This document shows positions 17,926-25,267 of a stretch of DNA of 64,000 nt, piece by piece (the stretch's first letter is position 1; each line of letters opens with the position of its first letter). A program made the position numbers and the translations under genes. Below the pieces are notes generated by a model. That model did not search any database, had not been told where the DNA came from, and worked only from the letters and a program-made list of their open reading frames with translations. Source of the stretch: Flavobacterium soli DSM 19725 (GTDB lineage: Bacteria; Bacteroidota; Bacteroidia; Flavobacteriales; Flavobacteriaceae); contig NZ_AUGO01000008.1 in NCBI RefSeq assembly GCF_000422705.1, positions 186,001 through 250,000 on the forward strand, in the 5' to 3' direction.

Positions 17926-19554
17926 ATGAAGAAAATCAACAATTTCTTAATTTTATTGCTAATCAGTTCGTCGCTTTTCGGACAGGATTTTCCAGACAAT
18001 ACTCATAAATGGATGCGAAATCCCGATAACGGAGACGGAACATATAGCAACCCAATCATCAACAGCGATTATTCTGATCCTGATGCAATTAGAGTTGAAA
18101 ATAAATTTTACATGACCGCTTCTTCCTTTAATTGTATTCCAGGTTTGCCCATTTTAGAGTCGGATGATTTGGTAAATTGGAAATTGATTGGTTATGCTCT
18201 AAATAGACAAAAACCAGAAGTAACTTATGATCTTGCTCAACACGGAAATGGTGTTTGGGCTCCTTGCATCCGATTTCACAAAAAAGAATTTTATATCTAT
18301 TATCCCGATCCCGATTTTGGAATTTATATGACAAAAGCTCAAAAACCCGAAGGCCCTTGGTCCGAGCCTGTGATGGTGAAATCAGGAAAAGGTTTGATAG
18401 ATCCAACACCGCTTTGGGATGATGACGGGAAAGTCTATTTGGTTTATGCTTTTGCAGGAAGTCGGGCAGGAATTAAAAGCATATTGACAATTTGCACCAT
18501 GAATTCCAACGGAACATTAGCCAACAATGATGATGTTCTTTTGATTGATGGCCATGAAGAAGAACCAACAATAGAAGGACCAAAAATCTATAAGAGAAAC
18601 GACTATTATTACATTTTTGCACCAGCTGGTGGAGTAGCTACAGGATGGCAAACCGTCATGAGATCTAAAAATATTTACGGTCCTTATGAAAAACGCAAGG
18701 TATTGGATCAAGGAACAACAACAGTAAACGGGCCACATCAAGGAGCTTGGGTAGAAACAGCTACTGGCGAAGATTGGTTCCTGCATTTTCAAGACAAAGG
18801 TATTTTTGGAAGGGTTGTGCATTTGCAACCGATGAAATGGGAAAATGATTGGCCTTTTATGGGGATTGATACTAATGATGATGGAATTGGTGAACCTGTG
18901 ACAAAATTTAAAAAACCGAATGTTGGTAAATCTTTTCCAATGGTTTCGCCATCCGATTCGGATGAGTTTAATGAGCCAAAATTAGGTTTGCAATGGCAAT
19001 GGCATGCGAATCCAAAAGTAAATTGGGGCTTTCCAAGTACAATGGGATTTTATACACTCAATTGCATTCCAAAACCGAGACAGGCTCTTAACCTGTTTGA
19101 TGTTCCGAATTTACTATTGCAAAAATTTCCAGATGATAATTTTACCGCTACAACAAAACTTCAATTCAATTCTTATTCTGATGGAGATGAAGCTGGACTT
19201 GTAATTATGGGTTTGGATTATAATTATCTGAAACTAAAAAAAGCAAACGGAAAAATTTTTCTCTCCCAAATGATTTGTAAAAACGCCAATAAGAAAGAGT
19301 TGGAAAAAGAAATGGAAAATGTGGAACTAAAAACCAACATGATTTTTCTTCAGGTGAAAGTAACCGAAAATGGAAATTGCACTTTTGCTTTCAGCGAAGA
19401 CGGAAAAATTTTCACGAATATCGGAATACCTTTTACAGCGAAAGAAGGCAAGTGGATTGGTGCAAAATTAGGCTTTGTAGCACTAAGGGAAGACTTTATA
19501 AACGATGCAGGAAACATAAAAATAGATTGGATACGCTTTAATAAAATACAATAG
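17926..19554 (+). CDS. GH43-family glycoside hydrolase
   Basis: 542-aa secreted five-bladed beta-propeller glycosidase. A signal peptide ends around SSLFGQ (residue 20). The three GH43 acidic residues are visible: base in YSDPD (D51/D53), D159 in LIDPTP, and acid E217 in IEGPK. A beta-sandwich domain of the type common in beta-xylosidase/arabinofuranosidase proteins occupies about 345-540. Likely substrates are arabinose, xylose or galactose side chains on pectin; which one is not decided by the sequence. It is separated from susD by the structured element and lies 6 bases before the PL10 gene. Confidence 0.88.
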   Translation: MKKINNFLILLLISSSLFGQDFPDNTHKWMRNPDNGDGTYSNPIINSDYSDPDAIRVENKFYMTASSFNCIPGLPILESDDLVNWKLIGYALNRQKPEVTYDLAQHGNGVWAPCIRFHKKEFYIYYPDPDFGIYMTKAQKPEGPWSEPVMVKSGKGLIDPTPLWDDDGKVYLVYAFAGSRAGIKSILTICTMNSNGTLANNDDVLLIDGHEEEPTIEGPKIYKRNDYYYIFAPAGGVATGWQTVMRSKNIYGPYEKRKVLDQGTTTVNGPHQGAWVETATGEDWFLHFQDKGIFGRVVHLQPMKWENDWPFMGIDTNDDGIGEPVTKFKKPNVGKSFPMVSPSDSDEFNEPKLGLQWQWHANPKVNWGFPSTMGFYTLNCIPKPRQALNLFDVPNLLLQKFPDDNFTATTKLQFNSYSDGDEAGLVIMGLDYNYLKLKKANGKIFLSQMICKNANKKELEKEMENVELKTNMIFLQVKVTENGNCTFAFSEDGKIFTNIGIPFTAKEGKWIGAKLGFVALREDFINDAGNIKIDWIRFNKIQ

Positions 19555-19560
19555 ATAGAT

Positions 19561-20640
19561 ATGGAAAAAATAATGGCTTTTTTGATTCTTATTTTGATTG
19601 GAACTTCTTTTACTTCATCTGCTCAAGACAAGAAAATAACTTGGAAAAAAATTACTGAAAGTGAAGATGAAAGTTGGTTTGCATCGGATGAAGCTAAAAA
19701 TTATGCAGAAAATGTGCTTTTATACCAGCGAGAAATTGGCGGATGGCCAAAAAACATTGAAATGCAGGAAAAAATATCGGCATCAGAAAGACAAAATCTC
19801 ATCAAACTAAAATCGGACCCAAAAGGCTGTACCATCGATAATGGAGCAACGTGTCAGGAAATGCTTTTTCTGTCTAAAATGTATAAGGCAAATCCAGATG
19901 AAAGATACAAGACTGCTTTTCTAAAAGGGTTGATGTATTTGATTACAGCCCAATACAAAAATGGAGGCTGGCCTCAATATTATCCGTTGAAGGAAGGATA
20001 TTATACTCATATTACTTACAATGACAATGCAATGGTTAATGTCTTGAAGATTCTCAACGAGGTAAAAAATAAATCAGGCTTCTATTCAATTCCTGTTTCG
20101 GACGAAATCATCAACCTTGCAACAACTTCTTTCAGCAAAGGAATTGATTGTATAATAAAAACACAATACAAGCAAAACGGAAAACTTACAGGCTGGTGTG
20201 CTCAACATGACCGAGAAACCCTACAACCAGCAAAGGCTAGGGCTTATGAGTTACCTTCTCTCAGCGGAAAGGAATCTTCAAAGATTGTATTGCTTTTGAT
20301 GTCAATTGATAAACCATCCAAAGAAATAATTGATGCTGTCGAAAGTGCCGTTGCTTGGTTTGAAACTACTAAAATTAAAGGAATCAAGATAGAATCTGTA
20401 GCAACTGGAAAAGGAGATAAAAAAGACAGAGTGGTTGTGGAAAGCCCCGATGCAGAGCCTTTGTGGGCGAGATTTATGGAACTCAAAGACAACAGGCCAT
20501 TTTTTTGTGACAGAGATGGAGTGAAAAAATATGCTTTGTCTGAAATTGGTTATGAACGTAGAAACGGCTATGCCTGGTACACTAACGAGCCGAAAGAAGT
20601 CTTGAAGAAATACAATAAATGGAAAAAATCTTTAGAATAA
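19561..20640 (+). CDS. PL10 pectate lyase
   Basis: 359-aa secreted lyase cutting de-esterified homogalacturonan by beta-elimination, producing unsaturated ends that feed KdgF/KduI. A signal peptide ends at TSSAQ (about 22). Family 10 segments are clear: GGWPKNIEMQ, KGCTIDNGAT, YKNGGWPQYYPL, HITYNDNAM and FFCDRDG. It is a close paralogue of the N-terminal half of the fusion protein encoded at 31318. The CE8 gene follows 34 bases downstream, so here the lyase and esterase are separate neighbours. Confidence 0.92.
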   Translation: MEKIMAFLILILIGTSFTSSAQDKKITWKKITESEDESWFASDEAKNYAENVLLYQREIGGWPKNIEMQEKISASERQNLIKLKSDPKGCTIDNGATCQEMLFLSKMYKANPDERYKTAFLKGLMYLITAQYKNGGWPQYYPLKEGYYTHITYNDNAMVNVLKILNEVKNKSGFYSIPVSDEIINLATTSFSKGIDCIIKTQYKQNGKLTGWCAQHDRETLQPAKARAYELPSLSGKESSKIVLLLMSIDKPSKEIIDAVESAVAWFETTKIKGIKIESVATGKGDKKDRVVVESPDAEPLWARFMELKDNRPFFCDRDGVKKYALSEIGYERRNGYAWYTNEPKEVLKKYNKWKKSLE

Positions 20641-20674
20641 TCAGGAGTTAGCAAACTTTTAAAAACACATTATT

Positions 20675-23600
20675 ATGCAAAAAATTACTCAATTGCTCGT
20701 TTTGTTTTTTATCGTGACAGGATTTTCAGTACAATCGCAAGTCACTGATGTTTGGGATTTTGGTGCAACCCAACTGGACAACACTTTGTTCAATAATCAA
20801 TTGAATGAAACCATTATTAATTCTTGGTATGATAGCTCCATTACTCCTGGAAGTGCCGGTACAACCAATACATTTCCCGTGAGTTTTATAGCTGGGGCAT
20901 TGTCTTGGACAGGTGGTGCAAGTGACAGGCTGAGAACAACGAATACTGCATTGACAAGGTACGACAACAATATTGCCAGTGTGACAACACACAACGGAAG
21001 GGTTTATTGTAATGCTTTTGCTCCACTTTCTAACGGATTGCCAACTTCGCGCTATTTTACTTTGGCCTTAGATGAAGATGATGAAGTAAAAATAATTGCC
21101 AGAGGCGATACGGCAGGATCTTTAAGTTTTGTTTACCAGTCAAATCCAGAACTTCAAAATGATAGTTTTCCAATAACAGCAACTTCAGGAAGTGTGACAG
21201 AGGCTAGTTTTGTGGCAAAAAATGCAGGAAATTATATTTTTTATGATGCTTCCGCCAAGGCCAGTATTTATAGGATTTATAGAAAAGATGCGGTTTATAC
21301 TTCCGTAACCGGAAATGTAGATGTTTCGCAAGCGGTCGGAATTCCAGAAGGCTATTCGGTTGTTTTTACAAACCTGGCAGGAAAATCTTGGACAGCTACA
21401 ATTAATGCTGGCGTATATAATATTTCAGTTCCGGTTGGTTATGCTTATACTTTGAGTTTGGCAGATGCAAGCGGATATATCATTACTACAGGAGATTCAT
21501 TTGACACTACTGGTGTTGCAACGCCTTCGGTTGATCATAATATTGCAATTACTGGAGTAAATTTATTTACGGTTTCGGGAAGTATCAGTGGTTTGGGAAC
21601 TTCAATTTCAAATCTTGGTTTGATGTTCACTCCAGATCCGGCAAGTAATTCAGCTTATACACCATCTCCAATTTTTGATTTTGAAACTTCAACTTATTCT
21701 GTTCAATTAGAACCCAATATACAATATACCATCACGGCCCAAGGTGTAAATGATTTTGAAATAATTGCAAATACAGTGACGGTTTCAAGTCAAGATACTT
21801 TTGATATTGTTTTTACTCCAAAACCGGTCTATCCAGTAACAATCACAACAACAGGTTTGACTGAAAATCAATTAAGCGACTTGCAATTGACGTTTACCAA
21901 TTTAAACGAAAGTGGATACAGCTATACATTTGAGGAGTTGAATTCGATTGCATTACGAAACGGAACTTACGGAATTTCCTTCAGCGGATTGGATAATCAT
22001 CCTGTTGAATTGGGATTAACATCAAATTTAGGTGTAAATGGGGTTGGGACTTCAAAAACGATAAACTTCAATCCAGTGACGGTTTGGTCGTTTAATGATA
22101 AAGCAATCAATTCCAGTACAACTGCTTATTATAAAGGTATGGTGTTGACAGGTCAGGTTTCAACCGTAACCAGTTCGGGGCATTTGACTGCAAAAACCGA
22201 AGCGACAATGCAAGTTCCAATACTTCCCAACCAAAAGGTTATAGTGTCCTACTATTATTCGGCTAATTTTTCGATTGAAGGGGGAGCTTCAATTACTACA
22301 GCATCTAACAGCACTTCAATCGTAGAAAATGTCGAATATGTTTATACTGGAATTACACCCGGAAATGTAACCATCACCGTTGGTGGTCCATCCAATCTGA
22401 CTAGTTATTTTACAGAAGTAAAAACGGTTCCCAATGTTGCCTACAGCCCTATAATTACAGTTGGAGTTGATAAGCAATATCAAACCATTAACGACGCGCT
22501 TTTGGCAGTTTCAAACATGACAAGAACCAATACAGATAGGGTAACCATCATGATTGATTCAGGAAATTATGAAGAAATGTTGGTTATCAATCAAGCAAAT
22601 ATCACTTTGAAAAATGCCTCTACAACTCCAAATATTGACTTGATAAACGGTGGGGTTGACATAACGGATGGTGCTGTAAGAGTCACATCCTATTATGGTC
22701 ATGGATATAGCTATTACAGTATGGCATCCAATCAGAAATGGAACCAGCAAACCTTGGATGTGAATTTGGCCAACGGAAATTTTTCCTATCAAAATGCTGG
22801 AGCCGGAACCACGAATGGTTCTTTTTGGAACGCTACAGTTGTGGTAAATGCAAATGGTTTTGAAGCAGAAGATATTATTTTCGAAAATTCGTTCAACCAA
22901 TACATCTCAATAAAAGAATCTCAGGATGTGGTTGTGGCTTGGTCATCGGGAAGTCCGGGAGTAAGGCCTACAAATAGCGGAAACACAGAGGTCCAAAACA
23001 AGACATTTGTAGAAAGAGCGGCGGCTTTGGCTGTCAACAATAATGTTCAGAAAGTTGTTTTAAATAAATGTAGGGTTGTTGGCCGTCAAGATTCTTTTTT
23101 TGGTGGAACTGGAGCTAGGGTTGCGGTATATAAAGGAACGGTCATGGGGGCTGTCGATTATATTTTTGGAGCTATGGATGCGGTTTTCTATAAGACAGAA
23201 TTAAGTATGAATACAAGCGATCAATCCAGTGATGTTTCTTATATAACTGCTGCACAACAAGCATCGGGTAGGGGATATTTGATGTTTGAATGCACGGTTA
23301 CTACAGCTGAACCTTTAATTGAAACGGCTTCAGTATATCGATCAAAACCGGGATATTTTGGACGTCCTTGGTTGGCCACTACCAGCGAAGTTGTTTTTTA
23401 TAATACTACTATTGAAACTACAAATTTTCCAGGTTATGAAGGAAATTCATTGATTCTACCTTTAGGTTGGCAAAATACCTTGGGAGGAACATCAAGCGGA
23501 ATGTATGAATACGGAACAATTGAAAACTCAGGGATTGATAATTCTTTGACTCGTGCCAATTGGGCAACAAATCTTGTAACCCCTGTGCTAAATGATGGCA

Positions 23601-23911
23601 CTTCAATTACAACATTCAATTTTACAAAAGGTACCGATGATTGGGATCCTTTTCCGGAACTAATCAATAATGACCTGGGAGTTGGGATGTATAATCCACA
23701 ATCGGAGGTGAAAGTTTTTGCGGTTGACAGTTCAATTTACATTCAGAATGTCTTGCATAAAACACAAGTCAATGTATATGCGGTTAATGGGGTTTTGGTA
23801 AAATCATCAGAGATAGTAAGTGACAGTAACATTGACATTAGTGATGGTATTTGGATTGTAGTGCTGAAATCTACGGCTGGATATAAAGCTGTAAAAGTAA
23901 TAACCCATTGA
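20675..23911 (+). CDS. Large multidomain CE8 pectin methylesterase with divergent T9SS-type tail
   Basis: 1078-aa secreted protein. After a signal peptide (about 1-22) comes a beta-rich module beginning VWDFGATQL, repeated Fn3/Ig-like segments (about 205-470), a second module beginning VWSFNDKA (about 470-595), and a C-terminal CE8 pectinesterase beta-helix (about 600-985). CE8 catalytic residues are present: D806 in GRQDSFF, D828 in AVDYIFG and R897 in GRPW. The last 75 residues resemble a T9SS sorting domain (VYAVNGVLVKS, then KAVKVITH) without the usual YPNP start. The enzyme would remove methyl esters so that PL10 and PL1 can cut. It is the last gene of the operon. Confidence 0.88.
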   Translation: MQKITQLLVLFFIVTGFSVQSQVTDVWDFGATQLDNTLFNNQLNETIINSWYDSSITPGSAGTTNTFPVSFIAGALSWTGGASDRLRTTNTALTRYDNNIASVTTHNGRVYCNAFAPLSNGLPTSRYFTLALDEDDEVKIIARGDTAGSLSFVYQSNPELQNDSFPITATSGSVTEASFVAKNAGNYIFYDASAKASIYRIYRKDAVYTSVTGNVDVSQAVGIPEGYSVVFTNLAGKSWTATINAGVYNISVPVGYAYTLSLADASGYIITTGDSFDTTGVATPSVDHNIAITGVNLFTVSGSISGLGTSISNLGLMFTPDPASNSAYTPSPIFDFETSTYSVQLEPNIQYTITAQGVNDFEIIANTVTVSSQDTFDIVFTPKPVYPVTITTTGLTENQLSDLQLTFTNLNESGYSYTFEELNSIALRNGTYGISFSGLDNHPVELGLTSNLGVNGVGTSKTINFNPVTVWSFNDKAINSSTTAYYKGMVLTGQVSTVTSSGHLTAKTEATMQVPILPNQKVIVSYYYSANFSIEGGASITTASNSTSIVENVEYVYTGITPGNVTITVGGPSNLTSYFTEVKTVPNVAYSPIITVGVDKQYQTINDALLAVSNMTRTNTDRVTIMIDSGNYEEMLVINQANITLKNASTTPNIDLINGGVDITDGAVRVTSYYGHGYSYYSMASNQKWNQQTLDVNLANGNFSYQNAGAGTTNGSFWNATVVVNANGFEAEDIIFENSFNQYISIKESQDVVVAWSSGSPGVRPTNSGNTEVQNKTFVERAAALAVNNNVQKVVLNKCRVVGRQDSFFGGTGARVAVYKGTVMGAVDYIFGAMDAVFYKTELSMNTSDQSSDVSYITAAQQASGRGYLMFECTVTTAEPLIETASVYRSKPGYFGRPWLATTSEVVFYNTTIETTNFPGYEGNSLILPLGWQNTLGGTSSGMYEYGTIENSGIDNSLTRANWATNLVTPVLNDGTSITTFNFTKGTDDWDPFPELINNDLGVGMYNPQSEVKVFAVDSSIYIQNVLHKTQVNVYAVNGVLVKSSEIVSDSNIDISDGIWIVVLKSTAGYKAVKVITH

Positions 23912-23987
23912 TAGGATTGCAATTCTAGCAATCATTTTATTTTTCATCTATTTAAATCAATTTTTCATAAAAATTAACGCCTATTTT

Positions 23988-24032
23988 TTTGTAGATCAAA
24001 ATTATATAATTACTTTTATGTAATCGATTGTA
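23988..24032 (+). promoter_or_regulatory. Promoter and operator of the small T9SS protein gene
   Basis: TTTG at 23988-23991, 19 bases, then TACTTTTA at 24011-24018 (one mismatch from TAnnTTTG). The operator half-match TGTAATCGATTGTA follows at 24019-24032 (12 of 14). It overlaps the first in-frame ATG at 24028, which therefore cannot be the real start; the ATG at 24067 is. Confidence 0.7.
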
Positions 24033-24066
24033 TAAATTTTTTAATCAACATTTTAAACTATTAATT

Positions 24067-24864
24067 ATGAAAAAAACATTACTATTCTCAATTTTTGCAT
24101 CTTTCCTTTGTTCGACTATGTCCTATTCCCAGACAAAAGTTTGGGATTTTGGAAATGATAGTGATACTTGGCCTTTAAGTTCAGGAATTTCTTCTGAAGT
24201 GATTGTTGATAATTTGGGCTTGTTTCCAATTGCAACCAATACCAATTTCGCTGCAGTTACTGCTCAAAACAACACTTTTTCTGATGGTTATACATCAGTA
24301 AATCGTTTCCAAATGAATGGTGGAGGTGGTGTTACAGCTCCAGATTATATGCCTATTCAACGTTTTTTATATTTTGATGTAGATAGTGATTGTGTCGTAA
24401 AAGTATGGTTCAAGACGGGAAGCAATGGTGCCGTAAGAACTGTCATGGTAACAGATGGTACCTCTTTGGTAGGAAGTGCTACAACAAATACGGGTTCCAA
24501 TACTGATACAGCAATTATTACTGCAAATTACACGGGAACAGGCGGAAGACTTTATATTTATGGTGACGGAACAGCCAACAACTTGATGAAAGTCCAGGTT
24601 ACTGGTGCAACCGTTAGCACAACTACCTTGTCGAAAGATGATTTCCATGCAAATGTTTCGAACGTTTTTTCTGATGGAAACAAGGTATATTTAAGCAATA
24701 TTAAATCAAATACAGAAGTAAAAGTTTATAGTGTTACTGGGGCTTTAGTAAAATCTTTTGCTACTTCATCAGATATAGATTTCCAATTGGATCAAGGTCT
24801 ATTTATCGTTAACGTAAAATCAGCTGAAGGTGCTGAAAAATCAGTTAAAGTTGCCTTGAAATAA
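24067..24864 (+). CDS. Small secreted T9SS-type protein of the pectin locus, function unknown
   Basis: 265 aa from the ATG at 24067 (MKKTLLFSIF). An earlier in-frame ATG at 24028 lies inside the operator and is rejected. A signal peptide ends at SYSQ (about 22). The body begins KVWDFGNDSDTW and is rich in beta strand, with a Gly/Asn-rich centre. It resembles the VWDFG module at the start of the CE8 protein encoded just upstream. The last 75 residues (VYLSNIKSNTEVKVYSVTGALVKS) look like a divergent T9SS tail. No catalytic motif was found; a pectin-binding module on its own is a reasonable guess, and its private operator-promoter shows it belongs to the regulon. Confidence 0.75.
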   Translation: MKKTLLFSIFASFLCSTMSYSQTKVWDFGNDSDTWPLSSGISSEVIVDNLGLFPIATNTNFAAVTAQNNTFSDGYTSVNRFQMNGGGGVTAPDYMPIQRFLYFDVDSDCVVKVWFKTGSNGAVRTVMVTDGTSLVGSATTNTGSNTDTAIITANYTGTGGRLYIYGDGTANNLMKVQVTGATVSTTTLSKDDFHANVSNVFSDGNKVYLSNIKSNTEVKVYSVTGALVKSFATSSDIDFQLDQGLFIVNVKSAEGAEKSVKVALK

Positions 24865-24912
24865 TTTTGCATTAAATTAGATAGTTAGGTTTAATAAATT
24901 GTGTTTTTTAAG

Positions 24913-24944
24913 AAGCAGTAAATGAAAATTTACTGCTTTTTTTT
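24913..24944 (+). terminator. Intrinsic terminator after the small T9SS protein gene
   Basis: Perfect 11-bp stem AAGCAGTAAAT (24913-24923) with its complement (24928-24938), a GAAA tetraloop and eight T residues ending at 24944. It lies 49 bases after the stop codon. Confidence 0.92.
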
Positions 24945-24975
24945 GGCGTTTGATGAGATGAGATATGAATTAAAT

Positions 24976-24989
24976 ATTAATCGATTACA
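24976..24989. promoter_or_regulatory. Orphan operator palindrome between convergent genes
   Basis: ATTAATCGATTACA matches the locus operator at 12 of 14 positions. Unlike the other promoter copies it has no TAnnTTTG box beside it on either strand, and the genes on both sides (ending 24864 and 25268) converge on it. It may be an auxiliary looping site, a remnant of a lost promoter, or chance. Confidence 0.4.
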
Positions 24990-25050
24990 ATGTTGAAGCT
25001 TACTAAGATGGTATCAAAATAAAAGATAACAAACAATAACAAAAAATGAT

Positions 25051-25156
25051 GACACTAATTGCATGAATTTCTGCGAATTAATTGGTTGAAATCTGTATTG
25101 GAAAATAGATTTCAAATCTATTGTAGTTTAGCCAAAATTAATTTGTGAAATTAGTG
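25051..25156. repeat. Nested imperfect inverted repeats in a 403-base gene-free stretch
   Basis: The gap 24865-25267 holds two terminators, the orphan operator and this structure. A left arm around 25051-25084 (CACTAATT to AATTAATTGG) is roughly complementary to 25132-25156 (CCAAAATTAATT to AAATTAGTG). Inside, TTGAAATCT (25086-25094) pairs with AGATTTCAA (25107-25115). Nothing in it looks coding. Confidence 0.45.
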
Positions 25157-25206
25157 AAAGCTTGCAAATGCATATCTAGTAAGGATGGCGTTATGCTTTC
25201 CTTAAA

Positions 25207-25240
25207 AAAAGGCCCTTTCAAAATCATGAAAGGGCCTTTT
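25207..25240. terminator. Intrinsic terminator of the PL1 gene (bidirectional form)
   Basis: Perfect 14-bp stem AAAAGGCCCTTTCA (25207-25220) and its complement (25227-25240), with a 6-base loop. A/T tracts on both sides permit use in either direction. It lies 28 bases beyond the stop of the minus-strand PL1 gene. Confidence 0.93.
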
Positions 25241-25267
25241 AAATGAATATAATTAAATCGCATTAAA

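Noticed and set aside
24028..24066. Earlier ATG for the small T9SS protein
   Set aside because: It overlaps the operator and the expected transcription start; the ATG at 24067 gives a standard signal peptide.
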